A stretch of 64,000 bases of DNA, from assembly GCA_036784855.1 (NCBI GenBank), contig JAZDSV010000006.1:35001-99000 (forward strand), in the 5' to 3' direction. Origin of the DNA: Aphelidium insulamus (lineage: Eukaryota > Aphelidiomycota > Aphelidea > Aphelidiaceae). The position numbers and the translations under genes are program-made. The notes under the pieces are model-generated. The model did not search any database. It was not told the origin of the DNA and worked only from the letters and a program-made list of their open reading frames with translations. Below are positions 1 to 12,297 of the stretch, in pieces (positions within the stretch are counted from its first letter, which is position 1; each line of letters begins with the position of its first letter).

Positions 1-1216
1 AGGCTCTCAACAACTTTATCAAGTCGCAGCTAATCAGCCAGCACATTCCGCGCGATGCCGCTGTTCTGGACGTGTGCTGTGGCAAGGGCGGTGGGTGATG
101 CGCACGCTGTAATGTGTTGTGTTGGCGTGGGTCTTAGTCTGGCAGGTGATCTCAACAAGTGGATAGCGTCGGATGTCCAACGTCTGGTGGGCTTGGGTAC
201 GTTTGTCGATATACTTAGTATACGCATGCCTATGCTTTGCGGCGTACATACGTGTGTATATGAACTTTGAGTCGTATGTAAGAATGTAAGGTGACATCCA
301 GATATCGCTGAAAAGTCTGTGCGAGAGTACGAAGATCGAGCACGTGCAAAGAGACCGCGCTTCCGCTACGATTTGCACACGGTCAACTGCTTCAAGGAGG
401 TATGGAGTGCCACGTCTGCACACACCCAGATATATATATATATTCTTGTAGTTGTGGGCCAAGTACATTGGCAATTCTGAACCAATATTCGACTTGGCCA
501 GCTGCCAGTTTGCGCTGCACTATGCCTTTGCGTCTGAGGACCAGTTGCGCTGCCTCTTCAACAATCTGTCCACGCATCTGCGTGTAGGCGGCAAGTTTAT
601 TGGGACTGTTCCCAACGCCAATTGGATTGTGTACGTCTACATCATGCGACAGTATATAACCTTGTCGATAATATATCGGTACTGGTAGAAAAAAGCTGCG
701 AAGCCTCAGTGAGCCGGAGCAGCAGCTCAGCTTTGGCAATGCATACTACACCATCGCTTTCCCACAGCGAGACGACTTTCCACTATTCGGGTGCCGGCAA
801 GTACACTTATCTGTCCTATTGCCACTTCATTTAATCCAAGTAACGCTGCCAGATATTCATTTCAACTGGTGGATGCCATCGATGATCTGGAAGAGTTTTT
901 GGTGCACTTTCCAACACTGTGCCGTGTGGCTAGTGAGTACGGGTTCCGGCTGGTTGCCAAGTCGGGCTTCCACGAATACGTCATTGATAGACTGTTTCCC
1001 AAAGTGAAGACGGATGCATCGTACGAGGCACAAGAGACGGCACGTCGCATGCGAGTGGTCGACGATCGCGGCAATTTCCCCGCAGATCTGTGGGATGTGG
1101 CCAGTAGGTGGCGTGTGTATCGTGTATTGCCTATGTAATGCTATGCAGATGTGTATTTGACATTCTGCTTTGTGAAAGAGGCCGATCCACCAGCGCCGGC
1201 TCTGCAGTACATATAA
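1..1216 (+). CDS. RNMT: mRNA cap guanine-N7 methyltransferase (5' end outside window)
   Basis: Transfers a methyl group from S-adenosylmethionine to the guanine cap of nascent mRNA in the nucleus. The first visible exon (1-90) carries the SAM-binding motif LDVCCGKGGDLNKW, split by the first intron (91-144). Later exons give the family hallmark QFALHYAFASEDQLR and the VGGKFIGTVPNAN strand. The last intron (about 1102-1148) separates DLWDVA from the terminal VYLTFCFVKE, which matches the usual C-terminal strand of RNMT/Abd1; reading through it instead would give a premature stop at 1138. About six introns are placed, one holding a short (TA)n tract. The N-terminus lies upstream of base 1, so this copy is partial only because of the window edge. 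Family assignment is secure; exact internal splice sites are read by eye. Confidence 0.93.
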
Positions 1217-2039
1217 AGCAATGATATATATTTATCTGTAGTGTATATATATATATACATATGTAAGTAGGTATACCTTTACAGCGTATCAATGTACGAC
1301 AAAGGAAGATGTCGCAGTATGGACCAATTAGAACGCATTTGTTGCAATACTTGCCATCCAGACTTTCGCAGCTTGTCTACAGTTGCCTGACTGTTAGCCA
1401 TGAAGCAAATCCTTTCAAGGAGCTTCCATCAACGTGGGCAAGCTGATGCATACACGCAGGAAAGATTGATACTGTGTAATAGAATCGGGGTGATTGTCTG
1501 AGCGCGATGTTCTTGATGCTTGTCTTCCACCCATCCAGAACGATGAAATTGCGGAGGACGCGGAATGCGACACGCTTGTGGTCATTCAAAAAAGAATAAT
1601 GAAACCACCGGAGAATGGGTCCTGATGACTACAGAGAGAGGGGATGCGCTGACAACTGTCCCACTCCCTTAAGTCTTCACAGCTGACGAGTGGGCTGAGC
1701 TCTGCATTTTCAACCGTAAAACCTTGGACAAAGTACATGACAGCTACACTATCTGATGGTGTATCTTATAGTAATGCCCTTCCGCATGCCGGTTACTCGC
1801 CACAAATGGTCGAGTTGCACCGACTATCGCTTGCATCCTCTTGGATCCCACCAGGTTGGTAATGAAGGATAACAATGCACTGTTGGACGGCTCTATTGAA
1901 ATAAAAAACGTCTTTAACCTTTAATATGATGTATGTCTGTGTATACATATTGGCCCTGTGTCTGTGTCTGTGTGTGTGTATCGTCAGACAGGACCTCCAA
2001 CGGGAAAGTTGAAACATTGTAGTTAACAGCGCTTAATTA
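1217..2039. other. intergenic stretch without a convincing gene
   Basis: Starts with the RNMT 3' flank and a (TA)n tract near 1240-1260. From about 1300 to 1870 there are short open stretches on both strands that look protein-like in places but are broken by stops and have no recognisable motif. They could be decayed coding or mobile-element sequence. A TG-rich tract occupies about 1925-1980. Confidence 0.5.
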
Positions 2040-2735
2040 ATGGTGCGCGTGCAATGCAAAGTGGACGGCAAGCCAGCCAGGACGCTGCTGCACGAGTGCA
2101 CGGCCGGCACGCTTGTCGCGCAGATTATTCGAGATGTGGATGAAAAATATGCGTTGCTGGTGCGTCTCGCCGACCGATTAGCCGCTGCAGATTCCGCTGC
2201 AGACCACACCCCTGAGGCAGATATTGGCACTGCCACGGCGCTGCTTGATGAGTCGCTCTCAGTGGACGTGGAGGCCGTTCGCAAGGCATTGGCATCCCTC
2301 GCGACTAGTGCCGAGGTGGAAGGTGTACCGGAGGCCACACAGGAATCACATGACGCCGAGTGGTCGCTGTGGTGGGCGGGCAAGCGGCTAGCAGACGATC
2401 GGCGTCTGTCCGACTACGTAGGCACCAATGAAAAGACCAAGATTGTGGCCACGATGCAGCCCGCGACGGTCAAAGAGGCGCCGCTACGACCACCCGCCTT
2501 CTCCGAAGAACAACAGAGGGTACTTGTGCACTGCGCTCAAGTACATGAATTCGCCATTTGCACTGAACACACGTAGGAGATGACGGCCTACTACTACCGC
2601 CGTCAGGAGATTGAAAAGAGGCTGGCAGAAGATCGTGATGACCAGTACTTGACTACATCGGCGCCGTGGGCAGACTCGGGCAGTCTTAAAAGCATGTTTA
2701 CCGGCGTTGGTCAAGTGTCCTGGAAGCCGCGGTGA
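2040..2735 (+). CDS. CFAP298: Cilia and flagella associated protein 298 (C21orf59/Kurly)
   Basis: Needed for cytoplasmic assembly of axonemal dynein arms and for ciliary motility in animals. Two exons, 2040-2519 and 2577-2735, both in phase, encode 212 residues. The diagnostic block is LWWAGKRLADDRRLSDYVG followed by NEKTKIVATMQ near residues 114-142. The C-terminus, AYYYRRQEIEKRL ... APWADSGSLKSMF ... VSWKPR, matches the animal protein end for end. The N-terminal half (residues 1-110) is shorter and more divergent than in vertebrates, where the protein is about 290 residues. The single 57-nt intron begins GTACTT and ends GTAG. It converges with RAB6, with 91 bases between stop codons. Its presence is strong evidence for a motile cilium in this organism. 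Confidence 0.93.
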
Positions 2736-2826
2736 CTTCGGAATACTGTTTGAACACAGAGTTGAATGTATGAAAGGTGCCTATGATGCAAATGATATCA
2801 TATTTTCCATGCACTCCGACTGCCAA

Positions 2827-3931
<1,105 letters not shown>

Positions 3932-4238
3932 GATTGAAGTTGTGCTGAATACGATCCTCAATGTTCAAATCTGCCCTGTTGTGCATGTATGTTGTGTATG
4001 TTGTGTATGTATGCAGATATGCAGATATGTATGGATATATATATATATATATATATATATATCCATACATATCTATAGTTACATATTACATACATATATA
4101 TATATATAGTTACAGCTGAAGTACTACAAGAGAACATGCAGAGTCCATGACAACCACCGAAATACACATTAAGCAACACGCTTTGCCACAGTCGCGCACA
4201 CAACCTACCTTGCGGCCAGAGTAGACGTACTCCATAAG
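3932..4238. other. divergent spacer RAB6 / receptor gene with long AT palindrome
   Basis: This 307-base spacer separates the start codons of RAB6 and the large receptor gene and must hold both promoters. Its centre is a perfect 52-base palindrome (4023-4074) made of a (TA)n core with matching non-TA arms, followed by a second (TA)n tract near 4093-4110. I see no convincing TATA box distinct from the repeat. Confidence 0.6.
4023..4074. repeat. 52-bp perfect inverted repeat with (TA)n core
   Basis: The left arm AGATATGTATGGAT pairs exactly with ATCCATACATATCT on the right, and the core between them is alternating TA. It can form a cruciform or hairpin. It lies in the spacer between two divergent start codons. 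Confidence 0.85.
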
Positions 4239-7200
4239 ATGAGGCGTGTTCGATTTCACTGCCAGGTACCTGATTATCCGATGAACTGTCAATAACTTAA
4301 TGGCCAGGCACTGCTGGTGCTGGCAGCGCTATTTGGGGTGGCAGTCAGTGTTCTCACGACAGACCCCACGGACAGCAACTTCATAGATTCCTACCAGTAC
4401 AGCAATCCTGTGCTTGCGGTGCGTGCGACGACCAGTTATTTATTTATTGGGCAAAACCCGGGCCTCGTTCAACTTGGCCTGATTGATGGTTCCTACAGCC
4501 CAACGCCGTTTGCAGACATGGCGATCGCTATTGCCGTGCAGAACGATACCGCGTTCATTGCACAGCGAAATAATCACCTGGTGGTGCAGCGATCCATCTC
4601 CGCCAAGGTGCAACAGTTTTCGTATAATGCGACATACCCGGTGCAGTCGGTGGATGTCTTTGGCAATCTGTTGGCCATTGGCACCGACCAGAATCTGGTA
4701 ACATTCAACCTGACCGGCCAGAACCGCGTCTGCAATGTTGCGCACAACCAGACTTGTCTGGCCGTACAAAACTATCAGTGCACCACGCAAGTTGTCGATA
4801 ACGGAGCTGCGGTGTTGACTCACGGCAAGGCCAATGTCATCAAGATCGACGCCCGCACCTGCAACAAAGTGGCGTCAATATCAGTGCCGACGCCGGAGCA
4901 AATAACCTCCTTCGCGCAAGTAAACAGCACGATATTCATCGGCACCGACGTGGGCAACATTTACCGCGTTACTTCACCCGGTGCCGCTCCATCTCTACTT
5001 GTCAGCTCGGCGCATAGCGGGCCTGTTCTGCGTACGCGACAGTGTCAAAACAACGGGATAGTGACCAGCGGTTCGGATGGCTACATCAAATTGTGGAGCT
5101 TGTCTGGCAGCTTGTTGCTGCAACTTGCGGACGTGGCAGCCGTGTCGGACATGGACTGCGCATATCCTCTACTCTACTCGGCGTCTCCAAGCGATAACAA
5201 GGCTAAACGATGGCAGACCCCGCTGATGTCCATCACCAACATCAGCCCACAGACTGTTCCCACCAACACTGGCGCTCGGATCAACATCACGCTGTCATAT
5301 CCGAACTCGTGGTCCCTTAAAATGTCCACTGCCCCAGTGATCACTGTGGCTGGCTTGACGTGTACGCTGCCGGCGTATATTACTGCCACCGTGGTGTCGT
5401 GTCAAGTACCCGTGGCAACTGGCAGGTACATGTCGGTTAAAGTTTCTGTTAGCATGGTGGATGGTACCATCGCTCAGGCCTCTTCAAATATTCTATCCTA
5501 CCAGCCACCAAGTATCCGAGCGGTGTCTCTCAACCACGGCGGCACGGCCGGTGGTCAGCAGGTGAATTTGACAGTCGACAATCTGGGTGATCCGATTATG
5601 GACCCCGTGACAGCCATGCTGCTGCCATACACCAACTTTAACAATCCGGCCCTGTATTGCGTGACGACAGAACAATTGACGTACAACATCGTGCGTTGCA
5701 CAATTCCCGACTCTTATTCCTACGATTCTTACGCATTTTCTGTCATAGTGGGGTACCAGAACAGCATGGAAATTGTACTGTGGACATACGATGCACCGGT
5801 GGTTACGGCAATAAGTCCGAATTCAAGCTTTTCCACAAGTGGCGGCACCAGTATCTACGTCCAAGGAAGCAATTTTGGCGTGTGCTATCCGTGGAACTGT
5901 CCGCCAATTGCGGTAAACATTAGCGAAACAAATTCGTGCACCTCGCCGAATCGAATTTCAGACTCACTCATCAGCTGCCAAACACCACCAGGCGTAGGCG
6001 CGAATTTAACCGTTGCGGTAACGTCAAATGGTTACAACAGTACCCCAGTGGCTATTTTTTCGTACAAACGCCCATCGGTACTCAAGGTAGCGCCGGTTCA
6101 GAGTTTGGCAAAGGCCGGTGATCAGCTGACTGTTACGGGTTCCGAGTTTGGGATATTCGCTACTCCCGTACAAGCAGTACTAGTCCCATTCAACACTTCA
6201 CTGCCTGAAGTTCTCGCCCTTAATGCGCAATGGCAATCTAGTACCTTGATCACATTCGAGTTGCCGGGCAACCTCGACTCGACATCTTTCATGGTGAAAG
6301 TTGTTGTGGGAGGGCAGCGCTCATTAGAAACAAATGTGATCTACAAGAACTCCAATGCGAACGATCCTCCGGTGGCATATAACTCTTCATTTAGCGTGGT
6401 GGAAAATAACGTTGCCGTGGTCAATCACGATGCATATGATCCCGACAGTAATTTCCTGGCCATAGTTATCCAAAGTTTGCCCACAAATGGTGCACTCTAC
6501 CAGTATTCTGTCTCCGCGGCCAACAACAAGGGCGATCCCATTCAGTCTATTCCCACGACCGCCACCGATCTTGCAGGACGAGTAGTTTACCAGCCAAAGC
6601 TCAACTTTTTCGGAAATGACGGTTTTCTCTACCAGGCACAGGATTACGGCTCTCCGCGCTTGCTATCCGCCATTGTGTCGCAATCCATTGAAGTAACGTT
6701 TCAGAATCAACCGCCGTACGTGGCGACAAATCCCACGACACTTTCCATGCCCGGCGATAGCAGCTTGGATTTTACGCTACTGGCGTCGGATCCTGAAAAC
6801 AGCCCATTACTCTACACCATTACTGCGATTCCAACTTTTGGCGTCCTTCTAGATTCAACAACGAACGTGCAAATCAACAACGTGCCATACAATCTGGGAG
6901 TGGGGTCATCTGCCAAACTCACGTACACACCACCGCTGTACTCTTGGGGTACCGTTTTTGCCCAGCTCAAATGGAACTGCCTCGACAATTACACTCTTGC
7001 AATGGCCGCCGATGCTATTGTCAACATCAATGTCGACTTTGTTAATCATGCACCAGTGGCACAATCTGGTGTAGCGCAGGTTTTGCAAGACTCACAAGGT
7101 GTCATTGTGCTGAATGGCACTGATGTCGACAATCAGTCACTGATCTACTCAATTGTGCAACTTCCGTTGAAAGGAGCATTGTATCAAGTTGTGGGCGCGA

Positions 7201-10062
7201 CCGGTGTGGCCGACCTCCCGATTACACTCCCCAACACACAAGTGACCGACGCTGACCGACGTATAATCTACCGCCCGAACCAATACTATAACGGCGGGGA
7301 CAAGTTTGTCTTTGCGGTACGCGATGGTTCTACTTCAGGTTCCTTGAGCAGTAGCGCCAACGTGACGATCAATGTGTTATTTCAAAACTTGGCGCCTTAT
7401 GTTCTCAGCACCCAGAACACCGTTTCCATGCTCGGGGACCAGTCATCTGATATTGAACTTGCGGCGCTTGATCGCGACAACACCGTTCTCGAATATGTGA
7501 TCAAGACCCTTCCGGTGCGCGGAACGCTGACCGATACGGCAAGAAACAGGCTTATTACAAGTGTTCCCTACAGTCTTGGGACAGCAGCGACGGCGTTCGT
7601 AACGTACATACCGCCGATGTACAAGTTTGGTCCGGCGTTCAGTCAGTTTACATGGAATTGTTTGGACAACTACACGGCCTCACTGGCAAATGACGTTACT
7701 GTAGTTGTGAATGTTGGCTTTGTAAATCATCCGCCTACGGCTTTAGCGGGCAATATTACTACGGATGAGAATGTGGACGGAGTAGTGGTGCTCAATGGAT
7801 TTGACATTGATGACCAGTCGGTGCTGACATTTTCCATTTTCCACCTACCATCCAACGGAACCTTGTATCAAGTCAGTGGCTTATCCGGTGACATTGGCAA
7901 CGCCATTCTGCAACCCTCGGCGGTCACTGACTCTCTTGGGCGTGTGGTTTATCGGCCCAATGAATATTTTAACGGGCAGGATAGCTTCACGTTTACGGTG
8001 AATGATGGAAGTGCGACCAGCAAAAACAAGGCCGTTGTCAACATTACTGTGACATCGATCAATCAGGCGCCGTCACTCTCCACGCCTATCATCAAGTCAT
8101 CCTTATCGACGGATAGCTTATCGATCATCGAAATTCCGGTGGTGGATGTGGATGAAGGCTCGTTCTTGTATCTGCGGGCCAATGGCTCAGTTGGTCCACG
8201 ACGTGGAGTGTGGAAAGATGTGCTCGGCGCTGGGTTGAACTTTTCGCAACATTTATATTCGATAAATCATATTGGTGGCAATGTTTTGACGTTGCAAGTT
8301 GAGCACGACGAACTCGGTGGAGCATATCCGTATTCATATTTCTCATTCTACGTGTCGGACAGTTTGGGCGCGACTACTGCATTGGGAAGGTACAGATTAC
8401 ACACCCGCTATTCATTATGTTCATGTAACTAACAACTCAGTATTACCGTGACTGTTAGTTGCGGGCCAGGTCTGGTGAACAACATTTGGCAAACGGGGCC
8501 GATATGTGCACCGTGCATGGAAGGCGCGGACTGTTCGACAGATGGTGCATTCTATCCAACCAATCTTGCCGGCTACTTTCCAATATCCAACACTTCGTTC
8601 ATTCGCTGCTATCCGACCGAAGCGTGCCCAGCCAGTATGCAGCTGTCCAGTGGCATCGTAAATTGTGCCGATGGTTACGGTGGCCTTCGTTGTGGTCAGT
8701 GCGCCAAGCAGTTCTATCGCCGGGGTGAGCACTGTGTGGCGTGTCCAAAGTACGATTTCTCCCCGGTCGTACTGGTTCTCATTGGCGTGGTCGTGTTGCT
8801 GCTGCTGCTGTACGGAGTGAATATATTGCGGCGAATCGATCTGGGCTTTATCAGCATCTTGGTTACGTTCCTGCAAACCATTGCCATATTCCAGTCGTTC
8901 AAGCTAAAGTGGCCAAGCACAGTGACCAACTTTTTTCAAATAATATCGGTGCTGAACTTGAACATTGAGGTCACCACTCCCGAGTGCTTCATGGTCGAGG
9001 ACGCTAGCCACTCGTACGAATACAAGTACTACACTTCAATGGCTATTCCAGTGGCCCTCATCGCCGTCTCCCTGGGACTCATTGTTTGCTTGGCTGCATA
9101 CAACAAGATCTCGGCTCTAATTCGCAAGCCAGGTATTGTTTTGATTAGTCATGCCAATTACTGGACTGACTGTGCGGCACACTGTAGGCCATTCATCGCC
9201 GCTACCAGAGACCACAAATACAATAGCGGCACAAAGGGCAAAGGCCGGACACGAAGAGGTTCCCGAAGCGTGGGTGTCACAAAAGATTGAAGTGGTGCAG
9301 CCGGAAGACATTGGCGCCGCCGAACCCCCGCTCGCAATCACACTGGTCAACATCAACATACTGATCTTCAAGATGATGTACTTGATGCTGGCGCGCCGCA
9401 GTTTGGAAATCTTTGACTGCAACTACTTTGGCTCCAAGGCCTACTTTGAGGTGGAGCCCAACCGTGTGTGCTTCACGGAGCAGTGGTGGTGGGACCTGTT
9501 GCCATACTCTATCCTGGGCATAATATTCTACATCTGCGGCATTCCACTGCTATGGGCATACCTATACTTCCAGCGACGGCGCATACTGAAGAAACCGCAG
9601 CTGGAGCGGTCCACGTATGAGCGATACCTGCTACAGGTCACGTATAAGAAGCGCAGTGAGTACCGCGAGAACTTGGACTCATGGGACGCCATTGTGATGA
9701 CGCGCAAACTGTTGATTGTCAGCATGCAACTATTCTTCACCGGGTACTCGGGATTCCAGGCAGTGTCGCTGAATGTGATCTTCTTGATGGCGTATGGGCT
9801 GCAGCTCCACGTCAAGCCGTACGCCATTTCATCGGTGAACTTTCTCGAGGCGACGGTGCTGTGCACATCGATACTGATCATTAACGGCGGGCTTATGTTT
9901 TACCTGAACGAATTCTCCGAGGCACAGGAGAACTTGCTGGGAATATTAGTGATAACTATGGTTGTGCTTTGCTGTTGCATGCTGGTCACGGCATTGGTGC
10001 GCCATCTGCGCTATCTCACTGGTGAAATCCGGCAGAGACGCTACGAAGCAGCCGCGCACTGA
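4239..10062 (+). CDS. Giant IPT/TIG and cadherin-like multi-pass membrane protein
   Basis: Unrecognised large receptor-like protein, about 1,890 residues from four exons (4239-4265, 4308-8389, 8441-9132, 9188-10062). The 9-codon first exon supplies the ATG and splices into ALLVLAALFGVAVSVL to form a clear signal peptide. Then come a WD/propeller-like part (GSDGYIKLWSLSG near residue 255), four IPT/TIG-like domains (about 310-690; e.g. VVTAISPNSSFSTSGGTSIY), six cadherin-like/CSPG-like repeats (about 690-1290; signatures VVYRPNEYFNGQDSFTFTV and WNCLDNYT) and a cysteine-rich module (CAPCMEGADCSTDG ... GYGGLRCGQC). About nine hydrophobic helices follow from about residue 1480 to near the end. 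Many NxS/T sites fit an extracellular N-terminus. The topology recalls protist proteins with a TRP-like membrane region, but I cannot assign channel function. The start is supported by splicing; the 5' exon itself is an inference. Confidence 0.8.
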
Positions 10063-10217
10063 TGACCCTACTCAATACAGCACATCCAAATTGTATAATA
10101 CTCTCTCGGTGTACTTTCACCTGAAGTCTTCACGGTCAGAAGGCTTTGTAACTGTCCCAGAGAGCCATGAGAAGTCTGCCACACATCATTTTGTTCTTAT
10201 TGTACTAAGACGTCTAA

Positions 10218-12265
10218 ATGGAGCCAAAATCACCGGCGCCATTATCGCCGCCGCGTTGGCGCTCCGCCGAGTTCATCTTCTACTACCTATGCATAGCGGC
10301 CGTGCATGTGTACATTATACCGCGTCTGCTGCGGCTGAGTTCCGGCAAGTGCCCTTGTTTGGCGATGGGTGCTTTGCCCTAACGTGCCGCACACGTGCCG
10401 CAGATGCGAACCCAGAGTTCCAAAAGTTCAAGCACCTTCTCTCACCTGGGTGGCTCTTTGGCAGCGGTGGCCGGCTGCTGGACAACAGCGATCATCAGTA
10501 CCGCGTATTCCGCCAGAACTTGCCACTGCTCTCCGTGTGCATGGCGGGCTATCTGGCGGCCAGTCGGTGGCTGCAGCGTGTTTCAACGGCCTATGCCACC
10601 GGCGCAAGTGTTAATATGCCGTGGCGCGTCTTCTCTTTCGCATTCTCGCTGGTGTTTCTGTCGGTGATGCACGGCACCGGGCTGGTGAAGATATTGGTGC
10701 TGCTGACTTCGAATTACGGTATCGCGCGCGTGTTTGGCGGTGGCCGCTTCATGACACCGCTGGTGTGGCTGTTTGGCATCGCCATTCTCTTTATGAATGA
10801 CATTTACGGTGGGTACCGGTTCGCGGCGCTCTCGCCACATCTGGCTGTACTGGTGGGTGGGCTGCCGTGTTTCGGGTGTATCTCGTTTGCGTTGTTTACA
10901 TCATCAACTTCCCCGGCAGGATAATCACACGGGCATGATGCCTAGATGGTATGTCAACTTCAACATGACTCTCCTGCGCATGATAAGCTTTGCAATGGAC
11001 TACCACTGGAAAGTGTCGAGCAGGCCCGTTCCAGTGGTGCGCGCCGGACTGCAATGTATCATCACTAACAGTTATACAGAAAGCCTCAGCGTCTGACCCG
11101 CAGTCAGAAAAGTACAGAACCGAGACGCCGCGGCCAGTGCAAGAGTACACCTACTTCAACTATCTGTGCTACTGTCTGTACATTCCCTTGTATCTGGCGG
11201 GCCCCATTGTTAGCTTCAACAATTTTATGGCACAGGTACCTGTTGTCATTCATTCAGACTTGTAAAGCGGTTTATCATGTGTCACAGGCCACAAAAACCA
11301 ATAAGAAGGAGAATGTGGCGCACACGGTGCAGTACTTTGCCAGACTATGTTTCATCATATTGCTCATGGAGACGATGATGCACTGCGTGTATGTCGTGGC
11401 CACCAGCAAGGCATCTGCATGGAACCTAATGACCCCACTGGAACTGGCCCTGTTCTCCTACTATAATCTCACATTTATTTGGCTCAAGGTGCGTTCTTGT
11501 TTCTCTCACACGGACACACACACTCTCTCTCTCTTTATGTCAACAACTTACCTATGTGCAGTTGTTGATAATTTGGCGCTACTTTCGCTTCTGGGCCATG
11601 GCGGACGGCATAGAAACCATTGAAAATATGAACCACTGCATGTCCAACAATTATTCCGTTATCGACTTTTGGCGGTCGTGGCACCGCTCGTACAATCGAT
11701 GGACCACGCGCTACATCTACATCCCTCTGGGTGGCAGGCCGTATCGCGCATACAACACCTTTGTAGTCTTTACATTCGTTGCCATATGGCATGACATACG
11801 ATTGCGGCTACTGATCTGGGGCTGGCTAGTGTCGCTGATTGTGCTGCCAGAAATTGTAGTCGGGACACTGGGCAGGAAATTTGTGAGTGTCACTGGACAG
11901 AGTATATGTACCGTACTCACCGGTACAGCTGGGCAGGAATCCATGGTACCGTCACATGGCGGCATTTGCGTCGGCGCTCAACTTGCTACTGCTCATCATG
12001 GCCAACCTGGTTGGGTTTTGTGTCGGAATCGACGGGGCCAAACAAGTTTTCCCGCGCCTGTTTGACATTGTTGGCAGTACGTGTTGCTGCTTGTTAGCTG
12101 CCTTTCTATACCTACATACATAAATACCTGCTGATACACTGGGCTGCAGACTTTTGGTTTGTGATGAGCTTGGTGGGGTGCGCATTTATCTGCGCACAAA
12201 TTGCCTTTGAGTGGCGTGAAGAAGAAGCGCGGCGTGCGCGCACAAAGCCCGCCTTGTATGACTAG
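10218..12265 (+). CDS. GUP1: MBOAT-family acyltransferase, Gup1/HHAT-like
   Basis: Membrane-bound O-acyltransferase; fungal Gup1 remodels GPI-anchor lipids and animal HHAT palmitoylates Hedgehog. The start [19 protein letters not shown] leads into a membrane helix. The Gup1 signatures follow: [78 protein letters not shown] and [19 protein letters not shown]. The last contains the catalytic histidine expected for MBOAT enzymes. About six introns; the first (10345-10403) uses a GC donor (GCAAGT). The exon boundaries around 11010-11100, before the EYTYFNY block, are uncertain. The last exon ends at 12265, followed by AATAATAAAG as a possible poly(A) signal that also lies just before the next start codon. 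The family is clear; Gup1 rather than HHAT rests on these motifs. Confidence 0.88.
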
Positions 12266-12297
12266 CTTCGCGCTTAACTTAATAATAAAGACAACGG

